A stretch of 64,000 bases of DNA, taken from contig MDYQ01000044.1 of NCBI GenBank assembly GCA_003024175.1, forward strand, positions 62,001 through 126,000. Reading direction: 5' to 3'. Source of the DNA: Planoprotostelium fungivorum. Taxonomy: Eukaryota > Evosea > Variosea > Cavosteliida > Cavosteliaceae. How positions within the stretch are numbered: position 1 is the stretch's first letter; every line of letters starts with the position of its first letter. A program made the position numbers and the translations under genes. This document shows positions 1 to 9,460 of the stretch, piece after piece. Below the pieces are notes generated by a model that was not told the origin of the DNA, did no database searches, and was given only the letters and a program-made list of their open reading frames with translations.

Positions 1-162
1 TGGAAGATGATGGTGATGAACGATCAGGGGACGATCGATCTGACGAAAAAATGGGGAGACAAGGAAGTCGAACACAAGAGAGAATGGGAGCAGTTGAAGG
101 CGATCGCGGGGAGGAGAATGGTTGGAAAGAAGACTCTATGGTTAGACAGAATATATCATTGA
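1..162 (+). CDS. 3' end of an unidentified gene (partial)
   Basis: The frame starting at base 1 is open for 53 codons and ends with TGA at 160-162. The peptide is rich in Lys, Glu and Trp (it contains DLTKKWGDKEVEHKREWEQL) and reads like an ordinary helical C-terminus. It would be the last exon of a gene that begins to the left of the window. It converges with the BCS1-like gene, whose stop is at 296, and this tail-to-tail layout is common in the window. I do not recognise the family. Because the 5' part is missing, a chance open frame cannot be excluded. Confidence 0.4.
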   Translation, partial: WKMMVMNDQGTIDLTKKWGDKEVEHKREWEQLKAIAGRRMVGKKTLWLDRIYH

Positions 163-295
163 GCTATACCGTGTATCTCTTCTCTTTCATCTCTCATCTG
201 ATGTCATCACACTTCATTCTACGCATCGTTGTATGGTTAGTGAGACAACCATCCATGGGAGAGTAAATATGTCGTTTGATTTATTTCTGAATACT

Positions 296-1760
296 CTACT
301 CGGCTGCCACAGCCTTTCTCCTCTCTTCTCTCCTCTTCTCCCTCTCTGCGATCTCCTCTTCTTTCCTCTTGGCTGACTCCTCCCTCTCCTTCTTGTCCTC
401 TTCTGTCTGCCTCATCATGTCGGCCGCCCTCTCTAATGCCCCTCGGGCGTCATGTCGATGGATGAGCAAGTGACCTTGAACCGTTGCAGGTGAAACCGTC
501 TGCGGTGGTACCGACTGCCCAAACTTCTTCGCGGCCGATGGAGGTCCATCCGGAAAAAATCTGTGATACATCTGCGCCAGTTGGATGGGTGATGACAACT
601 TGAGTTCGAATTGTCTATCGCAACGTCCCGGGCGAATGAGAGCTCTAGATAATTTTTCCTTGTGATTGGTTGTCATGAATAGGAACCTGCCTTCTCCTGC
701 GACGACTCCGTCGATGGCATTCAAGACGGCAGAGAAGCTCACGCCCTTACTCGTCTCCTCTTTCGATTTCCTGTCGACGAACAGACAATCGATGTCTTCG
801 AGTAAGACGATGGCTCGTGACGGTAATCGTCGCATGAGTTTCATCAGGGTGTTGTCGTTCATGTTGGGATCGGTCAGATTCAGACAACATATGTTGAGGC
901 AAAATTCTCCTGGAAGGGCGATCAGTATTTCTGTGTGGTGGAAATCATCTCACCTGCTAATGCGGAGATGATGGATGACTTGCCGCAGCCAGGCTCTCCA
1001 TAGAGAAGGTAACCTCTTCGGTAAGGAAGGCCTTTCTCGTAATACCATTCTCTCGAATCCAAAAATTGCTGCATATCTGTGATCAATTCCTCCTTGACAT
1101 GATCATCGGTGGCCAGCGTGTCCAATGACCTCTTCTCCTTCTTACAGGCTGTCAACCACTTGCCGTCTTCGGGAACAAATATGGTCACTTTCTTCGTTTT
1201 CTCTTCGATCTCTCTCAGCCTTGCCTCCTCCATGATCTGATCCAAAACTTTGGAGCTGCATTCAGATCAGTACTGAAAGACAAGAGAATATTTCTCACCC
1301 CGCACGAGCTCTTAAGGTGATAGATACAGTCACATATGATGTGTTACCCTGTCCTCTTGTGTGTTCTGATTTCGATAGCCAGACGATCTCTCCATTATAA
1401 TGAAAGTAATGATCTCCTAAACTTGGTACTAGTCTGAGATAACTGACCACCTCGTTTCCTATCAACGTGTTAGTCGTGCGATGTCTTTGAATGAGATGGA
1501 TCACCTTTGTCCTTTGAATAATCTCTCTCCCAATTGAGCATGTGAGACGAACTGAACATCTTCTTCTCGTTCAACCAACTCTCCAACCACCAGTAACATT
1601 CTTCATGTTGGTTCGTGCTGACCGTAATGATGAACATCCGAAAGATGGCGTCACGGATGCGGTAATAGAATGGGGCGATGGCAGCAGCCATGGCACCCAG
1701 GATCATCAGGACCATGCTGCCTGAAATATAACTGTTTTGTACTTCGTGTGTTGTGTTCAT
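296..1760 (-). CDS. BCS1: BCS1-like mitochondrial AAA ATPase chaperone
   Basis: Four exons give a protein very like yeast and animal BCS1, the inner-membrane AAA protein that moves the folded Rieske iron-sulphur protein across the membrane during complex III assembly. The first exon (ATG at 1758-1760) encodes a hydrophobic segment near residues 15-35, a possible membrane anchor. The BCS1-specific middle follows (VPSLGDHYFHYNGEIVWL). The AAA module has the Walker A motif GEPGCGKSS in an exon ending near 940, Walker B VLLEDIDCLF, and MTTNHKEKLSRALIRPGRCD (sensor 1 to arginine-finger region). The C-terminus is a Lys/Glu-rich helix. The first intron is uncertain: a GT at about 1512 joined to an AG at about 1435 keeps frame, but coding-like residues between them suggest another border. 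Family assignment is firm; mitochondrial location is inferred from the family. Confidence 0.88.
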
Positions 1761-2107
1761 GGTGTTTCAATTATGATCCAGTCTCAATGGGTAGTGCACC
1801 TATCGGAATTCCGGAATTGCTCCTTCAATGAATTGGAGGAAGGACAGAAGTCTTCTTTGTCCTCATTCTCATCGAAGAACGGAAGGTGAGAGGAAGGAGG
1901 ATAGAGTACAGAGGAACGAAGAATACGGTGGAAAGGATGATGTATGTCAGCATCGGATCAAGATGATTCTTGCAGGGACCGTGTGATGGAATCATCGATA
2001 CAATCCGATCTGTAAGTTAGTTACGAATAACCCTCGTCCAGTATCACAAGTAGATGTGAATCATCCATTTACATTGAACTTCTTTATCGGCTTCAGACTT
2101 GATCGAT
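1761..2107. other. Intergenic stretch upstream of BCS1-like gene
   Basis: No convincing coding frame, RNA or repeat. It holds the upstream region of the BCS1-like gene and the 3' flank of the small ORF at 2108-2353. The short open frames here lie antisense to that ORF or lack coding character. Confidence 0.4.
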
Positions 2108-2353
2108 TCAATCCTTCTTCTCTCCAGACTTCTCAGAGCTATCGGCCTTCTTTGGAGGGTCCTGGCTTCCCCTCTCATGCTCCTTGTGGGAATCACTTCC
2201 TCCCTTGGCCATCTGTTCGTGGACGGTCCTGGTGTCGTTTGCGGGCTGCATATCACTGGGGTCTTGCATGTTGTCTGTGTCGTGTGGTTGTGGTTTTGCA
2301 AATTGCGTCACGCCCGTGTTTTGAAATTTCAAAGGGGTGACTTTGGAATTCAT
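2108..2353 (-). CDS. Small hydrophilic protein, unknown function
   Basis: A single-exon frame with a true ATG (2351-2353) encodes 81 residues. The second half is strongly hydrophilic and rich in Lys, Ser, Asp and Glu, without membrane segments (for example KKADSSEKSGEKKD at the C-terminus). The composition resembles small disordered stress-type proteins, but no family is recognised. It is divergent from the histone-WWE gene, with about 250 bp between the two starts. The composition is not random-looking, yet the length is short and overlapping plus-strand frames exist, so it is a candidate gene only. Confidence 0.4.
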   Translation of the reverse strand: MNSKVTPLKFQNTGVTQFAKPQPHDTDNMQDPSDMQPANDTRTVHEQMAKGGSDSHKEHERGSQDPPKKADSSEKSGEKKD

Positions 2354-2472
2354 TCTGACACGAATCAGACGTGCTAAACCGAGCAGATTACAAGAGGAAG
2401 AGACAGTGTGCGTGAAACGAATGCTTTACACATGATCAGCGAGCGTTAGGACGGTGTATGACAATAAAGTAT

Positions 2473-2479
2473 GTATATA
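2473..2479 (+). promoter_or_regulatory. TATA-like box upstream of histone-WWE gene
   Basis: TATATAG sits about 130 bases before the preferred ATG at 2606, in an AT-rich stretch. A transcription start about 30 bases downstream would fall near 2505. That favours 2606 over the in-frame ATG at 2498 and leaves an A/C-rich 5' leader of about 100 nt. Confidence 0.4.
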
Positions 2480-2605
2480 GAGTATATTTCATTGTAGATG
2501 GAGTTCGCGGAAAAGGGTTCGACGAAAATCGGAACACACGATGAGGAAAGACACAAACTTACTCTCAACCAAACATCCATTCAAACAACACAAACAACAA
2601 TCAAG

Positions 2606-3424
2606 ATGCCATCAGCTATGTTAAGGACCGCATCAGGAAACATTGTCACCGAGAAAGAGAACAAGCCAGCCGAGAAGCCCGCCTATTCGAAGCTCATCCT
2701 ACCCGCTCTTCGTCAACTGAACAAGAAGAGTTCTAGAGCTCACCCTACCTCCGTTCCAGCTCTGGTCAAGTGGGTGTCACTCAACTATGATCTCAAAGAT
2801 CAACGTCGCGCCGCCCAATGCATCCGAAAGGCCGTGCTAGAAGCCGTGAGGCAGAAGAGAGTCAGGCAGATCCGTCAGTCTTTCATCTTGACCAAGGCCA
2901 AAATCAACAAAGAAGGAGAGAAGGTAACCAACAAGAGAGAGGGAGAGAAGAAGGAGAAAAAGGAGAAGAAGGAGAAGAGACCACAGAGGAAGGTGCAGAA
3001 GAAGAGAGGAGAGAAGGAAGGAGAGAAGGTACAAGCCCCCCGAAAGAGAGCGAGGAGAGAGGTCGACAGCTCCTCCGAAAGCGAGGTCGACGATCAACCC
3101 AAGAAGAAGACACCCGCCATGAGCAGAGCCAGAGCGCCCAAGAAGGCAGCCGAAAAGTCGGCGGTGCTCGCCGCAGCTGGCCTGAAGTACGATCACCTGT
3201 GGCAGTTCGAGCACAACGGATGGAAAAACTACGACGCGAAGGCATCAGACACAGTAGAGGAGATCTATCTGGACTACTTGCAGAACAGAAGAGGGACAGA
3301 CGTGAGGGCAGTCAAGTCGGGTCAGTGGGAATACATGGTCGACTTTTTGGCTCTGAAGCAGACGAACATCCAACACGAGGCACACACGATCAGAAACATC
3401 CGAAGAGTCCCCGTATCGAAATAA
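2606..3424 (+). CDS. Linker-histone (H1/H5) domain fused to WWE domain
   Basis: Single exon, 272 residues from ATG 2606 (an in-frame ATG at 2498 would add 36). Residues about 25-97 form a winged-helix linker-histone globular domain (YSKLILPALRQLNKKSSRAH, then VPALVKWVSLNY and the helix-strand end RQSFILTKA). Residues about 98-185 are a very basic Lys-rich linker with one acidic CK2-type patch, SSSESEVDD. Residues about 195-268 are a WWE domain: WQFEHNGWKNYD, WEYMVDF, KQTN and TIRNIRRV match the WWE pattern, including the Tyr, Gln and Arg positions that contact iso-ADP-ribose in RNF146. Linker histones bind nucleosomal DNA; WWE domains bind poly-ADP-ribose. The fused protein is therefore predicted to be a nuclear chromatin protein that can read PAR. 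It converges with the TPR gene 97 bp away. Both domain calls are strong; the joint function is inference. Confidence 0.88.
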   Translation: MPSAMLRTASGNIVTEKENKPAEKPAYSKLILPALRQLNKKSSRAHPTSVPALVKWVSLNYDLKDQRRAAQCIRKAVLEAVRQKRVRQIRQSFILTKAKINKEGEKVTNKREGEKKEKKEKKEKRPQRKVQKKRGEKEGEKVQAPRKRARREVDSSSESEVDDQPKKKTPAMSRARAPKKAAEKSAVLAAAGLKYDHLWQFEHNGWKNYDAKASDTVEEIYLDYLQNRRGTDVRAVKSGQWEYMVDFLALKQTNIQHEAHTIRNIRRVPVSK

Positions 3425-3521
3425 ATGTAGAATCAGCATCGTTTTATTCAATCGGTGAATCACAGCTCGGGCAGACGACACCAGACGATTTAGAGCGCAC
3501 ATTCACAGTGACACTTCCTCT

Positions 3522-5259
3522 TTATATCTTCACTCCTTCCATCTTCTCTCTCATCTCATGCGCTTCCTTCTTCCTCCCCATGACATTCAACAAATTCGAA
3601 TAGCCCTCGTACGTGTTCTTCAGAGTCTTTTTTCCTTCTCTGTGCAGGTGTGGAATCTTCTGCAGCATCACGATGCAAGTACGATAGAGACCTTCGGCTA
3701 CCATGGATCGATTGTTGTTCTGATGGACGTTGGCTAAGAGGCGGAGCGTCTCTGCGATGAGAAAGTCTTTCGAAGAGGAGGGTCTGCCGTATGTGGGCTC
3801 TTCTTTCTGGAAATTGTCAGATGCATGATGATGCACGATCATGAGATGTGATTATGTGATGAGAGAGGATCACATTCATGATGATGATGCATCAACGCGA
3901 TGATCACAATGTCGTGTTACCAATAACGTAGAAGATGACAACATCGATCCCACCTTTTCTCCTTCCTTCTGCTCCCTTCCTTCCAATATCTTCAACGTCC
4001 TCTCATAATACTCTTTCGCTTTGTCCCACTCCTTCCTCGATGTGAACACCTGTCACATCCGTTCATCACATCGATTTGATTAGACATCGACGATCACCTC
4101 TCCCAAGTTGGATACAATCTTAGCTCTCTCCTTCTCGGTGGTGAAAGAAGGGGCCATCGATTTCTCGAGGTCCAAGAGACAAGTGATGAAGAAGTTTTCT
4201 GCGGCCACGGGTTGACCTACGGAGAGATAGTGCATTCCCATTCCGTTGATGGCTCTGGCTGATCTCATCAGAATGATCGTCTCAGTGATGATCATCATGA
4301 TGGTTCAGTGTGGACGTGATGATGGTGATGGTGAGGACGAACAAATGAGAGACCAACTTATTTTAAAAGACGATGAGAATGATGACGTGATCGCGATCAT
4401 CGCGATGGATCCATCACCTCTCAGATGATCGACATCGTTCTGCTGTGAAGCTGTCTCAGCACTCCCCGTCAATTTCTTTCTCTCGTTCAGCGTCACAGCC
4501 ATCATCCAATTCACTCTCTTCACCTTGATGGCCTGACCGAAACATTTTTCCGCTTGTTTCGACGTGGCATCCTGATGCCTTAGAATATTTCCCATTTCAA
4601 TCAACGCTGCCGCACTCGTCAAGTCACGTGACCTTCCCTGTGGTAATTTCATCGAGTTTTCTACCAGATTTCCACATATGCTACGGGGGGTCAGGGATGA
4701 GATTGCGTTGTAGATTCACCCCTGAGCTTCCTGGTATTCTGCCAGCTCATTGTAACAGTGGATGATCTTCCTCAGAGTTGATGTCGTGACGTCTGATTTC
4801 GATGAGTTCTCGATGTATTCGAGTTGTTTGAAGGCGAGTGATCTGGCTTCTGTCGTCTGTGTTGTGTCATTACGTAACGGGAATGGATGTGAAATCGTCA
4901 CGTCACATCACGTGATGTGATGTGATGCAGATGAAAGACATCACGTCTCACTTTGCCTTGGGCCAATAGAACGTGATAACGAGCGTCAAAAATGTCGATT
5001 AAGGCCGGATCATCTTGGGGGACTTTACCATTGAGAAACGCGCTAGCTCTCTTGAGAAGATCGTCTGCCTCGCCGAATCGACCTAGATAAAATCAGTTTT
5101 TTTACGAGGAAGGTGCCTCCACACCCTTATGTATGTTATCCATTGCCTCAGATACCTCTTCCAGGTGAACCTGATCAGTTCTCTGTGGTCTTACGATCTC
5201 TGGTCGCAGGCTATGTAAAGGTCTCTTGCATTGCAGCTAATCACGTTGAGACGTAACAT
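3522..5259 (-). CDS. TPR-repeat protein, kinesin-light-chain-like repeats
   Basis: Multi-exon gene with an ATG at 5257-5259 and a stop at 3522. Exon 1 ends at a GTAAG donor near 5195. A short exon 2 joins in frame to an exon starting RRFGEADDLLKRASAFL. Later exons carry paired helices of TPR type, for example CYNELAEYQEAQG, MGNILRHQDATSKQAEKCFG, INGMGMHYLSVGQPVAAENF and YSNLLNVMGRKKEAHEMREK, the last resembling kinesin-light-chain-type TPR units. No catalytic domain or membrane segment is seen, so it is likely a cytosolic scaffold, though a TTC19-like mitochondrial role cannot be ruled out. Several exon borders are approximate. Confidence 0.62.
4903..4920. repeat. 18-nt perfect palindrome with CACGTG core
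   Basis: TCACATCACGTGATGTGA reads the same on both strands and lies in an intron of the TPR gene. It is followed by further GATGT units. It could be a DNA-protein site or a product of the local CATCA-type repeat. Confidence 0.75.
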
Positions 5260-5648
5260 TTAGATGATGTTGACACACTGTGATTCGTTGGTCGATTCTA
5301 TGCAGAGGTCTCCACGGAGGATGATGTATCAAAAGCTTCAGCATTATAACGTCTGGATGATGATTCGTCAATCTGATGTGATTCTGTCACGCACGGCCCA
5401 CTACAAATCGACCATCTCAACATTTCGGATAAAATCAGATGGTCGACACTTTCTCATCAGGAACACTCTCGACATCACGGTGAATGATTGCGTCACTATC
5501 GAGAGTTAGAGAGCATGATAAGATGAGATGAAATGAATATGAACCGATCACGGTCATGTCACGATCAACCACTTGATCAAAACCCATCAACAGAAAGTCG
5601 AATGAAAGAAGAAACGACGCCAGATGTAGAATACAAACGATAACTTTA
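5260..5648. other. Intergenic stretch between TPR and SBP genes
   Basis: Upstream flank of the TPR gene and 3' flank of the secreted binding-protein gene. Short open frames here have no coding character, and I see no repeat or RNA. Confidence 0.4.
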
Positions 5649-7001
5649 TCAACATCCGATGAGTCCAAAGTCGATCAATCCAGAGTTGCTTCCGTAATCA
5701 AACGCAAAGTGTCCTCCCGCGGCGATCTTCTGCGACAAGTTCAAGAGGATGGGGTTGTACTGGTAAGCGTTGATGCTGCTCTGGTAGCCCTTGGCAGAGA
5801 GCCCGATCTGCCACACCAAGTGTGGGTTCTGAGCCGATGAGACCTCGAAAGAGGGTGCAGCTGCGGCGTTGGACTTGTTCACGATGACGACGCGGTAGAC
5901 GCTGACGGTGCCGGAGACAGATGGATAAGATGCGACGAATTTCTGAGAGACGTTGAAGGGGCAACCGATGACGGCCTGGATGGCGGTGGCGCGCAGCATG
6001 GCCTGCTGCAAGATGGTGTAGTCGAAGACGACTCCTCCATTGGTCTTGGGGATGCCGGCGGTGGTGAAATTGGAGAGGTTGGTGTATCCTCCAAACTGTT
6101 GTCTCAAGTTGCTCGTGGTTAAAACGGCGAGGGGAGGCGCGATGAAGGTGGGGAGGGCAGCGTCTCCGGTTCTCTTGTCCGAGATGACAGAGTACTGGTA
6201 GGTGGCCACGGCGGTTGAGACGTTGAGATCGCGAGCGAGGTCGTTGATGATACGGCCGGCATTGTTGGGATCGGCGAGAAGGTTGGAGGTGAGAACGTAA
6301 GCGGTGAGGTAACGAGTGTAGAGCTCGACCTTGGTGGCGTTCTGGAGGGAAGATGTCTGGACGTTGAGGCTCGATGCGGCGTATGTGGAGATGTAATCGG
6401 AGGCCCTGGCAATCACTTTGAGATCGGTGCGGTTGGCGAATTGGAGGTAACCAGAGTAAGGGTAAGTCAAGAGAGAAGCGTAGACGGTCTGGTTGTTGGC
6501 TTGTCCCTTCAGAAGAGCGGCGTAACGGAGGGGAGTGCTTCCGACGGCCACGAAGGTGTAGTCCTTGTTGAGGACGAGTCCATTAGACAGCAAGATGCTC
6601 TGGATCAAGTAGGCGAAACCGCTGTTGACGGCATCCACGATGACAGATTTGCCTCTCAGATCGGCGATGCTGTTGACTCCATTGGCTCCGGCGATAATGT
6701 AATCGGGTCCGAGATCGGTGAGAGCGAGGGCGGTCACATTCTGGAGGCGGTTGAAAACACGGTTGAGGGTGTTATCGATGGAGCCAGTCAGGAGGTCGAC
6801 GGTACCGTTGGCCAGGTACTGGTAAGCAGCGACAGAATTTGGGACGTTAACGGTGCAGACCGAGTTAAGACCGGCAGCTGCAAAAAAGTTCTCTTGTGTG
6901 GTGATGGAGAGAGTTCCGATGGTGGTGAAGACTCCAACTTTGACGTCGCATCCGCTGCTGACGGCCAGGAGGGCAAAGAGAACGAACAGGTTTTGCATCA
7001 T
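5649..7001 (-). CDS. Secreted NMT1/SsuA-type solute-binding protein
   Basis: Intronless, 450 residues, with a start Met pair (6999-7001 and the next codon). An N-terminal signal peptide (NLFVLFALLAVSSGC) leads into a type II periplasmic-binding-protein fold of the NMT1/THI5 and SsuA/TauA kind: DVKVGVFTTIGTLS, then VDLLTGSIDNTLNR, DYIIAGANGVNSIADLRGKS and VASYP further on. In bacteria these proteins capture sulphonates, nitrate, taurine or pyrimidines for ABC importers; fungal THI5/NMT1 makes thiamine pyrimidine. Here the protein carries about a dozen N-glycosylation sequons (NGT, NVT, NQT, NRT, NLS and others) and no GPI tail, so it is probably secreted or lumenal in an endosomal compartment. 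Ligand unknown. Lack of introns in an intron-rich neighbourhood is notable. Confidence 0.8.
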   Translation of the reverse strand: MMQNLFVLFALLAVSSGCDVKVGVFTTIGTLSITTQENFFAAAGLNSVCTVNVPNSVAAYQYLANGTVDLLTGSIDNTLNRVFNRLQNVTALALTDLGPDYIIAGANGVNSIADLRGKSVIVDAVNSGFAYLIQSILLSNGLVLNKDYTFVAVGSTPLRYAALLKGQANNQTVYASLLTYPYSGYLQFANRTDLKVIARASDYISTYAASSLNVQTSSLQNATKVELYTRYLTAYVLTSNLLADPNNAGRIINDLARDLNVSTAVATYQYSVISDKRTGDAALPTFIAPPLAVLTTSNLRQQFGGYTNLSNFTTAGIPKTNGGVVFDYTILQQAMLRATAIQAVIGCPFNVSQKFVASYPSVSGTVSVYRVVIVNKSNAAAAPSFEVSSAQNPHLVWQIGLSAKGYQSSINAYQYNPILLNLSQKIAAGGHFAFDYGSNSGLIDFGLIGC

Positions 7002-7656
7002 GATGGTACAGAGGTGCAGGTGATAATACAGGAGAGGTACCTCCCCGGTTGGTGGATGGGTTTAGAATGACTGTTTCCAACCGGAACGCGTGTCCGACAG
7101 TTCCGCAAAGCAATCACGCAAAACCTCGTAGTACAAAAATAAAAGGTGCGACTTTTCTTTCATCATACTCGGGCTCGCCGTTATCGTCATGGTGTACCGA
7201 TCTCCGTGCGTGGCGCGGCGCAAAAATAAGGAGAAGGAGCGACCTTTGCTCATTTATAGAATTTGAGATGGTCCATGTGGAGCACGAAGGAGGTTTATGC
7301 GAAGTCTGAAGGAGAATGAAATGAAAGATAACGGTAGAAAGCCGGAGACTGCGTCACTTAGCCCCAGCCGATAATAGAAGTAAACACGATGCGACACGAT
7401 AAAGAGGAGCAAACCCAACAGAAATAGATGCTTGTGACAGTCTCGGTGTCAATCGGACACTTGTGACATCCGTAGAACGGGATTTCATTGATTGTTGGAG
7501 TTTTGAGAACAGATTCCGTTTTACGCATTCGTCAGTTGCTGGGATGAGATCTGGAAGCTACAGATCCCTGGTAACGGACAACAACCGATCTCAATCCCCT
7601 ATGATTTCATTCCAATCCTTGGAGACAAACCAACGGCCGCAAGAGAAGCATTTTCA
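7002..7656. promoter_or_regulatory. Divergent promoter region of SBP and EGF-7TM genes
   Basis: About 650 bp between two divergent genes. On the minus strand a TATA-like TATAAAT lies near 7252-7259, about 250 bp before the SBP start. An imperfect direct repeat (ACAAAAATAAAAGGTGCGAC near 7133 and GCAAAAATAAGGAGAAGGAG near 7220) may be a shared element. No coding frame is convincing. Confidence 0.4.
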
Positions 7657-9157
7657 TTGTACCAACAGAGACAGATGCAGAGGCTGCTCACCATCATCGT
7701 CTTATGTCTCATATTGTGCCTGGAGATCCAGGCTCAGAACACGACGAGCGCACCGCTACCATCATGCAAGCTCTTGAACACCGGCTGTAGTGGAAGGGGA
7801 GTCTGTCAAGAGAACGGTGCCTGTAGATGCTTTCCAGGGTAAGTCACATGCCGTCGCAATGACAACGTGCTGAACGAGAATCCAGTTTCGTGCTACCGAC
7901 CGTGAAGAGAAACGGGACTCTGGTCAAGTTAAGAGTCTACTGTAATGCCAGTGAGCGATCGATCTGCCCCATCACTTCAGAGTCGGTGACTCATTTGATT
8001 TGCAGCCATCAGCGACGGTCAACCTTTCATGCCACCCCTCATCATCACGCTTAGAACCGAGATCGCTGTCTTGAACTTCGTCCTCCTAAGTCTCATTTCC
8101 TACCGTCTCTTCCTGGACTTCAAGTTATACGGCTCCAAAGCACACGTCATTACAAAGATCTCCCTCATCATCATCGGACTAGAGACTCTACGTGAGACGT
8201 CCATCACTGTCCATTAAGAGATGCTGATCGACTACGCAGTCCTCTTCATCAACAATGCATTCGACTATTGGGGAACATACGGTGTCCTCCCACCCATGTG
8301 TTACTTTGTCTTTCACGCCCTCTGTGACTGGCTTCTCATCGGAGTCTTCTGTGCCATCATCTTCCACTGGGTCAACATTTATAACTCAACCGTGAAGAGC
8401 ATCCGCCAGCAGGAGATGATCAAGAAGATCAACTCGACGTACAGCAAGCCGGTTTCAGTGGAGGACATCGTCCGATCGGTCACCTTCTTGAGAATCTTCC
8501 GTCTTCCTTACATCGCCATCACGGGCGTCACCTTCATCATCAACTTGGTTCGAGTGAGTTTTCTCCATGTCCATCGTATCGCATGATTGACATTTCATCA
8601 GATCTGCGTCACACCGACGTGGGGAAGTGTAGACGGCTATGCCATCTGGTACAAGTTCTTCAACGCATGGCATCTCCTTCTGTGGGGTCTGTTTGGAATC
8701 GGCTTTGCTGTCTATGGCTATCGACTCATGCATGTCATGCCATTGGCCGCCTCTAAGAAGATCAAGAGAGTCACGTGGAAGCTCTGCATTGTCGCCCTCC
8801 TCTGCACCATCAACGCTCTGATGATGATCCTGTTGGACAGCTACCAACCCGTCTTCTCCTCTCTCGTCCCCAGTGTCGGACTCATCACGAGAAACTTCAT
8901 CACGTTCAACGTCCGAACGATGGTTGCCGCTGTTGTATTAGGTAATCATCGACATCACATCACATGATATCATCAACATCTCATCTTCCTCCAACTCACA
9001 CTCCTCAGATATTCACATGCCATTCACAAAGATGAAGACGTGGTTCAACGGAAGTGCTTTCTCTTCCACGCGTAACTCCTCGGGCAAGTCAGGCAACATC
9101 GCCCAACCCCAAAATTTTGAACTTGCCACAGCCAGCACCTTCGAAACCAAAGTATAA
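7657..9157 (+). CDS. Seven-TM receptor-like protein with EGF-like ectodomain
   Basis: Six exons: 7657-7838, 7886-7950, 8006-8191, 8240-8553, 8602-8941 and 9009-9157, all with GT-AG borders that keep frame. The start may be ATG 7657 or the in-frame ATG at 7675. A signal peptide (LLTIIVLCLILCLEIQAQ) precedes a short Cys cluster of EGF type (CSGRGVCQENGACRCFPG). I then count seven hydrophobic helices, for example TEIAVLNFVLLSLISYRLFL, MCYFVFHALCDWLLIGVFCA, YIAITGVTFIINLV, WHLLLWGLFGIGFAVYGY and LCIVALLCTINALMMILL, and a Ser/Asn-rich tail. The helical part recalls the THH1/TOM1/TOM3 group of seven-TM proteins, though that family call is tentative. Probably a surface receptor; ligand unknown. Confidence 0.75.
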
Positions 9158-9289
9158 ATAGAATAAAATAAGAAGAGAAGCGTCCTCCCTCATGTCCGTC
9201 ACAAACTCTGCAACGTCCTCCATCACATCACATCGCACAAACACCATCATTTCACTTCATCGATCTCAAAACGTTTCCGTCATCGTGAC

Positions 9290-9440
9290 ATGCACAACAT
9301 CCCATCATCCATCACAACATCCATCCATCACAACATCCATCCATCACAACATCCCATCATCCATCACAACATCCCATCATCCATCACAACATCCATCCAT
9401 CACATCCATCGCACATCCATCCATCCATCACATCATCGAC
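9290..9440. repeat. CATCCATCACAA tandem repeat
   Basis: Imperfect tandem array of units such as CATCATCCATCACAACATCC between the converging 3' ends of the receptor and NELF-A genes. It is a minisatellite that produces long spurious Ser/His-rich frames on the plus strand. Confidence 0.85.
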
Positions 9441-9460
9441 ACCCTCTTCCATCTCTACAT

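Noticed and set aside
6441-7070. 209-residue plus-strand frame
   Set aside because: Antisense to the intact signal-peptide binding-protein gene, with no start context and no family likeness.
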